DNA of 47,337 bases. It comes from Fuerstiella sp. (GTDB taxonomy: Bacteria; Planctomycetota; Planctomycetia; Planctomycetales; Planctomycetaceae). Shown here piece by piece: positions 8,354 through 17,124 of the stretch; within the stretch, counting starts at the first letter, position 1, and every line of letters begins with the position of its first letter. Made by a program: the position numbers and the translations under genes. The stretch is from positions 1 through 47,337 of the forward strand of contig JABABI010000054.1 of the NCBI GenBank assembly GCA_014238335.1, read 5' to 3'. The notes beneath the pieces were generated by a model. It ran no database searches. It was not told the DNA's origin and was given only the letters and a program-made list of their open reading frames with translations.

Positions 8354-9609
8354 TGCCTTTGCATCTTACCGCCCCTCGGTGAACACCGATGCTCCTCCAT
8401 AACGCACTCGTGGCACCTGCCACGAATCTTTTCCATTTCCCGGATAAGCTTGCGACCGCTTTTGCATGGATTCATTCGCTGTCATGAATGGCTTAGGGGC
8501 ATAGCGTGACCAATTTCGGGGATAGATTCAAATGACACGAGGCCACTGCAGGGAATGTCCCCAGGTGGCTTACCGAACTGGGTAGTGAATTCCCTGTGTA
8601 CTGTCAGGCGTCAGGATCCCTGCCGCCCCACAGGCCGCAATTCGTTATGGCACAACGCACATTCTGCTGTCCGAACTACCAGACAGACCTTCTCGCCACT
8701 TCCTCGGGGTGGCACTCGAAATGCATGTTCTTCACTATTGGAACGATCTTTCGGAATTGAACCGTATTTATGCCGAGTTAATCCTTTGGTCCACCGTCGT
8801 TCTTCCACGCCGCATTAACGCCCAAATTACTGAACTGATAGATGAAGGCTTTGCGCGGCCACAAACCGACGCTCAGTCAACTGGCAATAATTCACCCACA
8901 TCGATTGATGCCCCTCAGGCAGTTTGCTCAATTTCAATGGCTGCAAAGTCCGCCAGGTCGGAGCCTCACCGGATGGTCGTAGAATCATACTTGATGCAGC
9001 TTCCTCACAGCGGTTGCCCCAGGTAAGCGCGGAGGACTACATGCCACAGTGGGGTTTGCCCAATTTAGCGGCCAGCCTACAAAAGATGGCAGAGTCAACA
9101 GCGACATTAACCCGCAGCAACAAACTCGGGGCGGACCGCTCATCGTAAGCTATTGCTGATTGGGAGTTTGATCTTGTGTATCTCCGGCTAACGTACCACG
9201 TTGGACGTTACAATTTTTTGTGGACGAAAATACGCACGGCATGTGAACTATGTCTTTGACTTTACTTCGGCGCAGATCGACGTCGGATCGAGTTGCTGTT
9301 TCGTGCGTGGCGGGTTATCAGAACCAGAAAACCGAATCGAAGAGGACAGATCAAAAGCGGCGGCGCGATCTACGGAGAAACCGACGACCTCAGCTACAAT
9401 ACCGTGCAGGACGCTGTCCACATACGCGACTGTGCTGAAACACTTGGTTTCGACCACACTCGGTTGTCATACCGATATCGGAGACTGGACCAGGATTGAC
9501 CGGCGTTCTGCCAGCTACGGCGTTCTGCCAGCTACGGTGTTCGATAAGCTGCTGGCTTAGACTGGCGTCAGAGGCGATCAATAGTCCTGCTTTCGTAGTG
9601 TGGCCGAGA
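8354..9609. other. 1.25-kb region with no supportable gene
   Basis: All frames of any length here have unbalanced composition and no recognisable motif. The only structure seen is a perfect 17-bp tandem duplication at 9504-9537. It may be decayed sequence at the end of the leftward polysaccharide cluster. Confidence 0.55.
9504..9537. repeat. Perfect 17-bp tandem duplication
   Basis: The unit CGTTCTGCCAGCTACGG occurs twice head to tail (9504-9520 and 9521-9537), 73 bp past the end of the leftward membrane-protein gene. It does not look like an attachment site or terminator; slippage duplication is the simplest reading. Confidence 0.9.
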
Positions 9610-11109
9610 TCAGTGCCGACAAGGAACGCATTCGGCTGTCGGGACCGGTCGAAAATACAGCAATTTGCCGAGCAACTCAGAGTGCTTCCCCCATGACTCC
9701 GATTGAGTGAGCTGATTGTCTGCGAACGCCAGATACTGTGCCTCGCCGGATCTCTCGTAATCCAGATAGAATGGCACATCGCACGATGTCGCAGATACGA
9801 TGCGACGCAGTTCGAAGAACGTAATCAGATCGTCGCGTTCAACGTACTCCTGAAGGTCGGCATGGTCGGTGGCGACGATGTTCACAAGGTCATCCTGCCA
9901 TGATCCCAGTCTGATTGCCGGCATAAACAGATGATTGTTCCAGTCTCCTTCTGTTCGCAGATTGCTGTACATCGTGAAACAGGTTTCCGTTTTCAGGCCA
10001 ATGTACTGAGACAGCCCCATCAGCACGATCAACGGTATTATGCCCCACAGCAAACCGGGCCTTGAGGTCGGCTGTACAGAGACGGTTTCAGTATTCTGAC
10101 GATATCCCGACCAGTACATTCCGGCAGTACAGGCGATGCTGACCAGCAGTGACCATCCCAGCCAGAGCAGCCAGGGTACCTGATAGATGCCAACTCCGGC
10201 GATCTTCATACGGAAGTGTCCGCTCAGTTCCAGCACAATCAACAACGATATTGTGGCAACGACCGCCACGCAGACAGATGAATAGCCGATGCGGCGTAAG
10301 TTTCTGGAGATGTTTTCTCTGAGCCAATGTTGGCAGATCGCAAGAACCGGCCTGATTCCGTTCACGCACAGCAGAACGTACAGGGCAAAAGCAAAAGCGG
10401 AGAATGTGCGATGGCCAAGCAGGCCGAGAGTCACGTGAAAGGGTATCCCGATTAGAATTGCTACCCAGCGAGTTCGACGAAACGACAGACACAGTGGTAT
10501 CGCGAACTCTATCACCAGCGTCATGACAATGGCCGCATTGTGAGCTGTTGAATTATTTGGAAGAAACGGGAAACGTCGCAACAGATCCCCGTACATTGCA
10601 ACGACGCAGCTTACGTCCACATTAATGAACCCCGTGTTCAATTTAGAAATGAACGCGAACCAGTACATCAGTACCAGCACGCCGCAGAGTACCGGAGAGA
10701 AACGCTGAAAGACCTCTTCACGGAATTCTGCATTCAAATTCAAAGACGCGCGACGTCGGAACACAGTCAGGCCGATGGCTCCCAGAACTGTGGCATTGAT
10801 GATGGATTCCAGCAGGATATGGTTCACCACAAAAGGCCACTTCGTCACATTGTAAACGATGCTGCTTAACAACAGCCCCGTGAACAATGGGATCGACGAC
10901 GGCCGCAGCAGGGTTCCGACAGCAAGGATCGTAACAACCCAGCCTCGCGGGTCGTTCTCTTTCATCCAGGCGGAGTAGAAATCCTGATGGACCAGAGCCT
11001 GGCAGCCCCAAATAAACGCAAAAATCGTCAAATGGCTCGGTGACGAGGACGTGGCAGCAGAACGTGAGGAAATGTCCTGTTTCAGACTGTTTTCATGAGA
11101 GGCTGTCAT
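9610..11109 (-). CDS. Polytopic HTTM-like membrane protein
   Basis: This protein of about 499 residues has roughly ten hydrophobic segments over the first 375 residues and a soluble C-terminal part of about 120 residues. The core has the flavour of HTTM/vitamin-K-dependent gamma-carboxylase-like proteins (conserved His followed by small and aromatic residues, as in FHVTLGLLGHRTFSAF). The similarity is judged by eye and the enzyme activity is not established. The start at ATG 11109 is chosen over 11148 because AGGAAACCAC precedes it at good spacing. It is the last gene of the leftward cluster, 117 bp after the ATP-grasp gene. A role in carboxylating or otherwise modifying the product of the neighbouring ligases is inference only. 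Confidence 0.6.
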   Translation of the reverse strand: MTASHENSLKQDISSRSAATSSSPSHLTIFAFIWGCQALVHQDFYSAWMKENDPRGWVVTILAVGTLLRPSSIPLFTGLLLSSIVYNVTKWPFVVNHILLESIINATVLGAIGLTVFRRRASLNLNAEFREEVFQRFSPVLCGVLVLMYWFAFISKLNTGFINVDVSCVVAMYGDLLRRFPFLPNNSTAHNAAIVMTLVIEFAIPLCLSFRRTRWVAILIGIPFHVTLGLLGHRTFSAFAFALYVLLCVNGIRPVLAICQHWLRENISRNLRRIGYSSVCVAVVATISLLIVLELSGHFRMKIAGVGIYQVPWLLWLGWSLLVSIACTAGMYWSGYRQNTETVSVQPTSRPGLLWGIIPLIVLMGLSQYIGLKTETCFTMYSNLRTEGDWNNHLFMPAIRLGSWQDDLVNIVATDHADLQEYVERDDLITFFELRRIVSATSCDVPFYLDYERSGEAQYLAFADNQLTQSESWGKHSELLGKLLYFRPVPTAECVPCRH

Positions 11110-11226
11110 GTGGTTTCCTGCGGCGCGCCAGCGACGGTGAGTTAGCAAGTCTGGATGATTGATTTTCGGTGCTAAGTCTTAAAGCTTCCTTACGGAGCAT
11201 TATCCGATGCGTGACGGCGTCCCGTA

Positions 11227-12447
11227 TCAGTCGCGCGACTTGCGGACGCGCCGCATGAACCGAGCAAGGCCAGGGCGTGGATCCGTCAGGTCAAATCCGG
11301 GGAAGCAGTGACGTCGTGTCACACTCCGCAGCCAGCCGGTCAAAGACAGCTCTCCACTGCGACGGAGTTCACAAAATGCTTTGAAGTCACGCATTGGATC
11401 CCAGAGTGTCAGGCCGTCACGGAAATTGTCCATGAGTGGTAACGGTAGCCCGGTAAGCTTGTTGTAGACAAAAGCACCCAGGTCCATTCCGGAGCGGGCG
11501 ACCAGACCGTTGGCGGCCGTGAAGCGAGCATTACATTCGATCAATTTCAGCACACCGTCGCGGGCATCGTATTTGAATTCGGCATTTGCAAGTCCCTGCA
11601 GCCCCACGTGACGAAACAGCCTCACGGCGTGTTCCTTCACGCCTTCGACATGATCGGTGACGTGGTAGGTGGCGAGCCCCATGTTCGTTGGATAGCGTCG
11701 GATGATGCGTTTCGTAAAATCAAACGCGGTGTCGCCGTCCTGGTTCAGCCACGTGTAGTAACTGCAGAGTTGTGTATCGGGACCCGGAATTTTTTCGACC
11801 AACAATACGTCGATGTCGGCGTCGGCTGCGACCGTGAAGGCTTCACCCAGTTGCTCAAAATTGTCGGCCACGATGAACTTTGTATTGAATCGCTGCTGAA
11901 AAATATGTGACAGGACAGGTTTTACGATGATGGGATAGACAAGATCATCGCGGAGTTGAGCCAGATCATCCTGAGTGCGTATCTGCCAGAATCGTGGAGT
12001 TGGTACTCCTGCGTCTCGTGCCTGGAGATATGTCTCCAGCTTGTCCAGCATCTGCTGCTGTGCTACGGGATTACACAGGTCCAGCAGGAAACGGCGCGAA
12101 AGTATGTCGTGATGTTCGGCGAAGATAGACAGCGCTTCATCGCTGGCGGCCAGCAGGACACTTTGTCGAAATTCATCGGACTCAGTGCCGCAGAGCCATT
12201 CTGTAGTTGCAGCTTCGAACGATTGATCACCAGGCAGCCGAATGGCCTGAGCATATCGACTCTTTGCGACATCAGAATCGGGCTGATTGATGACGTACAC
12301 GTCAATGCCTCGCCGCCCGAAGCCACGTACCAGTGATAGCGCGTTGTCGTTTCCGCCAACGATGATGACAGACGGTCGCTGTCGCCCGGCATCCGGTGTG
12401 TGTGCGGTTATTCGCGGCGGTTGGGAAAGTGCGGTCGCTGAAGGCAT
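11227..12447 (-). CDS. ATP-grasp ligase (carbamoyl-phosphate-synthase-like type)
   Basis: This 406-residue protein has an N-terminal Rossmann-like pre-ATP-grasp domain (SVIIVGGNDNALSLVRGF at about 26-43) followed by an ATP-grasp fold. Visible landmarks are the ATP-binding lysine in YPIIVKP near residue 170, a second lysine/glutamate region LLVEKIPGPD, and the metal-binding LIECNARF near residue 318. Enzymes of this class form amide or peptide-type bonds through an acyl-phosphate (D-aspartate ligase and PylC-like enzymes are relatives). Similar proteins occur in exopolysaccharide loci, where they may attach amino acids. It is encoded 39 bp after a second, different ATP-grasp gene, so the two probably act in sequence. 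The substrate is unknown. Confidence 0.8.
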   Translation of the reverse strand: MPSATALSQPPRITAHTPDAGRQRPSVIIVGGNDNALSLVRGFGRRGIDVYVINQPDSDVAKSRYAQAIRLPGDQSFEAATTEWLCGTESDEFRQSVLLAASDEALSIFAEHHDILSRRFLLDLCNPVAQQQMLDKLETYLQARDAGVPTPRFWQIRTQDDLAQLRDDLVYPIIVKPVLSHIFQQRFNTKFIVADNFEQLGEAFTVAADADIDVLLVEKIPGPDTQLCSYYTWLNQDGDTAFDFTKRIIRRYPTNMGLATYHVTDHVEGVKEHAVRLFRHVGLQGLANAEFKYDARDGVLKLIECNARFTAANGLVARSGMDLGAFVYNKLTGLPLPLMDNFRDGLTLWDPMRDFKAFCELRRSGELSLTGWLRSVTRRHCFPGFDLTDPRPGLARFMRRVRKSRD

Positions 12448-12486
12448 CCGGCTGTTCTGTTGTTTCTTGTTGACGGATTAGACTGC

Positions 12487-13611
12487 TTAGACTGTTGGGG
12501 CAGGTTCGCAGATCCCGTCCGGCAACGATGCTGCCTCAGGGGTGTTCCACGTGTCTGGTTCGATCGAATAGTTCAGGCATGCCGCCAGTACGGGGATGGC
12601 GACGGGTTTGCGGGTTTTGCTGCCGGCATAATGAAAATACAGTCCCGGAGCAGAGTTAACTTCGAGTACCACACCACCGGTCTCCGCCAGACAGTGCGAC
12701 GGATTCGAGGTAACGATGTCCACGCCGGCCAGTCGCAGGCCGACAGCATTCGCGGCATCTCGAGCCACGTCTATGACCGCTGGGTGCAGTGTGTCCGCAA
12801 TGCACACATTGTCTTCTGCTGTATTATCGTTAATCACCGTCTTAAGCTGTACAACAGCATCTTTAGACGGCACGGAACTCAGCGTGAGCCCCTGACCCGC
12901 CAGTGTCTGTCGCATGTCCGCATCACGTTCCAGAATGGACTGCGCGACCGAAAAACCGCCCTGCAGACGTCGCTGATTCACAGCGTCAACCAGCTGTGAC
13001 ATGGTGCTGCGTCCGTCTCCTGTGACAGTCGGCGGGCGACGCTCGATGGCGTCCAGCAGTTGGCCGTCAAGAAACAACAGGCGAAGATTCGTCCCTGGGA
13101 TTTGCTGTTCGATGATTAGTTCGGAACCGTGACCTGCTGCCAGAACTGACGCTTTTCGAAGTTGCCGGGAAGAACGGATGCCGGTTGTGACACCGCTTCC
13201 GCCGCCCGTACCGGAAGCAGGCTTCACCACACATGTGCCATGGGCCTGCAGAAACTCGGCAGCTTCCGCAATGCCATTCAGTGTGAACTCTCGGTATTTC
13301 GGGACCGGAACGCCGCGCGTATGCAGCAGTTTGTGTACCAGTGGCTTGTTACCGGCGATGCGCAACGAAACGGGATCGTCGAGTTCTGTGTAGTTCAGCA
13401 AGACGCGGGTTGACTGGCCGTTTCCACGAATTAACAACACGTCGTGATCGAGGGTTTCCGCATCTGCCCCCAAAAGTCGCGCCGCATCCTGCCATGCGGC
13501 CCTGTAGAAGTCCGCACGCTGTCGTTTTGCGACCGTAGACTGCCGGCCCGTCTTCCCTAACAGAGAAACGGCACGATGAGCCAGCGCCTGAATTTTCAGA
13601 ATACGGGACAT
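12487..13611 (-). CDS. ATP-grasp ligase (cyanophycin synthetase / RimK-like)
   Basis: This 374-residue protein has an N-terminal region and an ATP-grasp domain of the cyanophycin-synthetase/glutathione-synthetase type. Motifs are CVVKPASGTGGGSGV (P-loop-like lysine and Gly-rich loop near residue 138), LIIEQQIPGTNLRLLFLDGQ, the hallmark VTGDGRST near residue 206, and the Mg-binding VVLEVNSAPGL near residue 325. The family ligates amino acids to carboxylates, as in cyanophycin or gamma-glutamyl bonds. It lacks the Mur-ligase half of cyanophycin synthetase, so the class is a stand-alone ligase. It precedes the second ATP-grasp gene in the same leftward transcription unit. An amino-acid or short-peptide product used in the polysaccharide locus is inference. 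Confidence 0.82.
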   Translation of the reverse strand: MSRILKIQALAHRAVSLLGKTGRQSTVAKRQRADFYRAAWQDAARLLGADAETLDHDVLLIRGNGQSTRVLLNYTELDDPVSLRIAGNKPLVHKLLHTRGVPVPKYREFTLNGIAEAAEFLQAHGTCVVKPASGTGGGSGVTTGIRSSRQLRKASVLAAGHGSELIIEQQIPGTNLRLLFLDGQLLDAIERRPPTVTGDGRSTMSQLVDAVNQRRLQGGFSVAQSILERDADMRQTLAGQGLTLSSVPSKDAVVQLKTVINDNTAEDNVCIADTLHPAVIDVARDAANAVGLRLAGVDIVTSNPSHCLAETGGVVLEVNSAPGLYFHYAGSKTRKPVAIPVLAACLNYSIEPDTWNTPEAASLPDGICEPAPTV

Positions 13612-13791
13612 ATGACTATTCGCGATTCCGTCGCTGCATTACGCAGATTGTGGTGTTGTTCCACGCCGCGAATCGTCAACCGATTGACGGAGTACAGTAG
13701 GGCATGGGAGTGTTTTCGCAGGCTGCACAGGCCCCCACCGGAACAGGCAGAAGCGGGTACCTGCGGGACTTCGTTGAGTGACGTGTCGGGG

Positions 13792-14568
13792 CTAAGATTT
13801 CGTTACTATGGCATCAGACGGCGTCTGGGTGGTCGGCGACTCGTCCTGTGCGGCGTCGACGATCAGACACTCGTGTTGAGCAAGCAGATTGTCGACCCAC
13901 TCGTTCGAGAATTCACCCCGCTGCACAGCAGAAAGGTACGCTCGATTCGTTTCTCTCTGGCTGGTCAGAATGTTGACAACGGTGCTCACGATGTCCCGCG
14001 GAACAGCAACCATGCCGGCATCGTCAGCGATAATGACGTCGCCCGGGTTGATGACGGTTCCGCCGCAGGCGATTGGAAAATTAATTTCTCCTGGTCCCCG
14101 ATGCAACGGGCCGATGGCCGTTGTGCCACGTGCAAAAACCGGATAACCGAGTTCTTCAATGGCCGGCAAATCGCGAATCAAACCGTCAATTATGAATCCC
14201 TGGATGCCGCGGTGCTGGGCCTTCGTGCAGATGATGTCACCAATCAATGCGTTGGTTCGCGATCCGCTGCCGCTTCCGTCCACCACGATGATGTCGCCGG
14301 GTTTGGCGATATCCAGTGCCTTGTGCACCATCAGATTATCACCCGGAAAAACCTTCACGGTGCAGGCCGGACCGCACAGCCGATATCGTCCCGACAGACA
14401 TCGAATTTCCGGGTCAATGGCATACAGTCGGTTGAGCAGATCTGAGATGTCCGGTACCTCGAACTGCGACAGTTCCTGCATTACAGGGACGCTCAAACGT
14501 TCGAATTCCTGCTGAATTCGAAATCCAGGACCGGGATTCAATTCAGCGGATCGGAGTTTCTTAGCCAT
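13792..14568 (-). CDS. RraA-like / HMG-type aldolase family protein
   Basis: This 258-residue protein matches the RraA fold. A central segment reads KPGDIIVVDGSGSGS, then GDIICTKAQHRGIQGFIIDG and IRDLPAI (about residues 100-140), with PVFARG and the closing GGTVINPGDVIIADDAGM-VAVP near residue 210. Family members are either RNase E inhibitors or Mg-dependent aldolases cleaving 4-hydroxy-4-methyl-2-oxoglutarate-type acids. The G.(x)20.RD arrangement fits the aldolase group. A purine-rich AGAG lies before ATG 14568. It sits 21 bp downstream of a DUF1932 dehydrogenase, which suggests a shared pathway on hydroxy- or keto-acids. The actual substrate is unknown. Confidence 0.82.
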   Translation of the reverse strand: MAKKLRSAELNPGPGFRIQQEFERLSVPVMQELSQFEVPDISDLLNRLYAIDPEIRCLSGRYRLCGPACTVKVFPGDNLMVHKALDIAKPGDIIVVDGSGSGSRTNALIGDIICTKAQHRGIQGFIIDGLIRDLPAIEELGYPVFARGTTAIGPLHRGPGEINFPIACGGTVINPGDVIIADDAGMVAVPRDIVSTVVNILTSQRETNRAYLSAVQRGEFSNEWVDNLLAQHECLIVDAAQDESPTTQTPSDAIVTKS

Positions 14569-14589
14569 CGAATTCTCTTTCTATCTTCG

Positions 14590-15519
14590 TCACACAAGAA
14601 AGGTGTCAGAACGATTATATTTGACAGGCGATCGAGTCGCTGAAATGACCTCAACCAGTCGCTTCAGCTTCAGGGGTGTTGGTTCGTGGTGGCAGACAGA
14701 GGCCAAATCGCTCTCTTCGAGCGAGGAAAACAGTGTGGATAATTCCAACGCGATCTCAGACGGCTGCTCGTTGGATTCCAGTGTTGCTGCGAATTCTCGC
14801 ATTTCCTGGGCACGTCGCCCGGCATGTTGGACATACGTGGGCAATGATCGCTCCACGAAGCTCAGCACATCGGGGTAGTAATGGTCCAGTTCGTCGCAGA
14901 ACTCATCTGTCATTTCGGAATTCTGCGCCAACAGGCTGCTTTGAAGAAACAGCCCGATGATCCCTTTCGACATGCCACCCAGCATCATTTTCATCAAGGA
15001 TGCTCGTCCGGCATCATTTCCCAGAATTCGCACTCGAACGTCGGTGCCAAAAAGTCTGTTCAAGACGTCAGCGCCGGGGCCACTCGCGAATACGGCCCCC
15101 TGGGTTTTCAGCCGACTTGCGATGCCATGAACCGCCGCGTCGACGAACTGCACGCTGCTGTTCTGGAATTTCTTCACCATCCGACCGACTGTTTGAGGCG
15201 ACACGGAGTTCATATCGATATAGATAAGTGAACGGTCACGCCGTACGGCAGCCTGACGGACATCTTCGGCCATTGTGACGGCGGCGTTCGGAGTGACTGT
15301 TGAAAAAATCAGGTCCGCTTCCCGGACGACGTCGGCGAGACAATTTCGAGTGACAATGCCGGATCTCTCACAATGCTCTGCGGTGCGTATACTTCGTCCG
15401 TTCAGCGTGGTGATCACATCAAATCCGCGAGCCACCAGAACGTCTGCGAGCGCAGCCCCCATTGTGCCTGGATATAGAATGCCGACTACAGAAGGATTGG
15501 ATGTTTTAAAAGCGGCCAA
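14590..15519 (-). CDS. NAD(P)-binding 6PGDH-like dehydrogenase with DUF1932 C-terminal domain
   Basis: This 309-residue protein begins with a Rossmann motif of the form GILYPGTMGAALA, then NGRS.R.AEH for the cofactor, IYIDMNSVSPQT near residue 98, and a helical C-terminal domain of DUF1932 type (KMMLGGMSKG near residue 178 carries the expected Lys). Related enzymes are beta-hydroxyacid dehydrogenases that oxidise or reduce small hydroxy acids. The start is a TTG at 15519, supported by GAGG about eight bases upstream and by the usual distance from the start to the glycine motif. No in-frame ATG lies nearby. It is coupled (21 bp) to the RraA-like gene. The 352-bp gap upstream suggests its own promoter. 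Confidence 0.82.
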   Translation of the reverse strand: MAAFKTSNPSVVGILYPGTMGAALADVLVARGFDVITTLNGRSIRTAEHCERSGIVTRNCLADVVREADLIFSTVTPNAAVTMAEDVRQAAVRRDRSLIYIDMNSVSPQTVGRMVKKFQNSSVQFVDAAVHGIASRLKTQGAVFASGPGADVLNRLFGTDVRVRILGNDAGRASLMKMMLGGMSKGIIGLFLQSSLLAQNSEMTDEFCDELDHYYPDVLSFVERSLPTYVQHAGRRAQEMREFAATLESNEQPSEIALELSTLFSSLEESDLASVCHHEPTPLKLKRLVEVISATRSPVKYNRSDTFLV

Positions 15520-15871
15520 CGGGACGACCTCGCCATACTGAAATCTTGGAGAATTAATCGGAGGGTATATTTGACCCGAGTTGAGATTAGAAACACCTGT
15601 AGTGTCAGCTGCTCAACTTCACGTTGTCTGACGGATCAGTCCTGTCAAACAACAGCCAAAGCCTATTTCACACCGACGTGGACGGAAGTGGATTCTGCGG
15701 ATAGTCCTTCAGGGATAGGAATGCCAACAGTGGACTGAGGGTGGTTCCATGTTTGCGGTATATGCCGGTTGGTTTCGAAAGACAAATTGCAGCGTATGTA
15801 TGCCGAATCCAGGCCACGAGTGCCCGGCAACGGGTTCAAAAAGCGTGACCGTCGAAGACAACGGTGGTGGA
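15520..15871. promoter_or_regulatory. 352-bp spacer within the leftward cluster
   Basis: No convincing coding frame is present. The gap separates the polysaccharide assembly genes (25339 to 15872) from the dehydrogenase/aldolase pair, so it likely holds the promoter of the latter. No specific element was identified. Confidence 0.45.
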
Positions 15872-17095
15872 TCAGTCTGATGTTGGTGTCGAAGCATTCA
15901 CTTGAATTTGGGTGGGCGATTCGGTCAGCTCTGTCTGTCTGTCTGCGACCTGCGGTCGTGACGCCCCAGAAGCCGCAACAGCGATGGACTCAAGAAAATC
16001 GTCGATGAAAGAGTTCTGAGCCGGACGCAGTTTGCAGGTCACCTGTCGCAGTCGATCTCGGACGCTCCGAATGCCAGGCCCCAGTGCCGAGTCCTTGACC
16101 GCCATTCTTGCGAGGTAGCTATTTGATCGAAGCCAGCGGCGTATCGGATTACGGTCAACAATAACACGGCGTACACTGACGGCATTATTCGCGAAGTTGT
16201 ATTTGTAAGCTTCATCGCCAGCACCGAAATCAAAACGATTGATGTGCCTTTCCGGTATCTCATATAACAGACGTCTGAGTAATAGTTTGCCGGGAGAATA
16301 CCGCGAATATTCCCGGTTATATGCAGCAACCCATGAATGACAGACACCCGGAGCAGCCAGGCAATAATGAGCGGCGACTAGAGTCTTTCCCGCATACATA
16401 GCCGACAGTACAGGCTGCAGTTCCGACTCCCGCAGCACTGTCAGTAGTCCATGCAGGAGTTCGTTGGACCATATCGCCGCGAACGTGTCATTTTCATTCG
16501 TTCGACGATACTGGGATCGTTTCCATCCGATCAGTTTTAGCAGTACATCAGGCGACGCAATGTGGTAGTCAAAGTGAACGGCCCCGTAGTCACGAATGAG
16601 TTTACGTTCCTTCCGGGCAAGCCTTTTCAAAAGCCGAACGCCCCGCCTCTTCAAGTCGTTTTCCCACTGACCGTAGCCATTGGTCAAATCGACGTAGGGG
16701 GAGACGCTTTCTCCAATGACAAAGGAATCGAACCTCTGTTGTCCGTCCACGATTTTGGGGCAGAACATTCTTCGGATACCGGCGTGTCTCAGAAGTTCGT
16801 CCACTGAGTATCCGGCCTCTGCAGTGCTGACCACACCCTGAAAGTCATTTAGCGCTGCGCCCACGGCAACATGCTCGCCATTGCTGGCGAGCTGAAACGG
16901 CAGGAAAGCAACAGGAACGCCGCGCGTCTCCGCGATAATGACTCGTACATCCGACCGTGTGCGACCAACCGCCAGTGTGAACTCAGGGCGAAAGAACGGA
17001 CTGCCCAGTGACGGGTTAGAGCGTAGCATCCATTTCCAGTCACAGATCTGACTGTGAGTCAGTTGCTCAGGCTTGATTGTGCGAGTCGTAATCAT
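15872..17095 (-). CDS. FemAB/CelD-like GNAT acyltransferase
   Basis: This 407-residue protein has the two-lobed GNAT fold of CelD/BcsL and FemAB-like proteins. An N-terminal lobe contains SPFFRPEFTLAV and VPVAFLPFQL. A central basic segment RLLKRLARKERKL precedes the second lobe, which includes GWKRSQYRRT, AAHYCLAAPGVCHSWVAAYN and the FDFGAGDEAYKYNF signature near residue 310. The last 60 residues are low-complexity. Family members transfer acyl or aminoacyl groups in cellulose and exopolysaccharide loci. It lies 29 bp after the APH-like kinase gene and is co-directional with the flippase and polymerase genes, so decoration of the polysaccharide repeat is likely. The donor (acyl-CoA or aminoacyl-tRNA) cannot be told from sequence. 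Confidence 0.82.
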   Translation of the reverse strand: MITTRTIKPEQLTHSQICDWKWMLRSNPSLGSPFFRPEFTLAVGRTRSDVRVIIAETRGVPVAFLPFQLASNGEHVAVGAALNDFQGVVSTAEAGYSVDELLRHAGIRRMFCPKIVDGQQRFDSFVIGESVSPYVDLTNGYGQWENDLKRRGVRLLKRLARKERKLIRDYGAVHFDYHIASPDVLLKLIGWKRSQYRRTNENDTFAAIWSNELLHGLLTVLRESELQPVLSAMYAGKTLVAAHYCLAAPGVCHSWVAAYNREYSRYSPGKLLLRRLLYEIPERHINRFDFGAGDEAYKYNFANNAVSVRRVIVDRNPIRRWLRSNSYLARMAVKDSALGPGIRSVRDRLRQVTCKLRPAQNSFIDDFLESIAVAASGASRPQVADRQTELTESPTQIQVNASTPTSD

Positions 17096-17124
17096 AGCGT
17101 TTCGCTGTAATTCATTACGCTGAC

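Noticed and set aside
8710..8724. Sigma-54-like -24/-12 match (TGGCAC, six bases, TGC) on the plus strand.
   Set aside because: No gene follows on that strand for many kilobases and a single match of this quality is expected by chance in 47 kb.
12460..12999. Plus-strand frame of 179 codons.
   Set aside because: Antisense to the cyanophycin-synthetase-like ligase, whose motifs are complete.
13576..14445. Plus-strand frame of 289 codons.
   Set aside because: It lies antisense to the well-supported RraA-like gene and has Arg/Val-rich, motif-free sequence.
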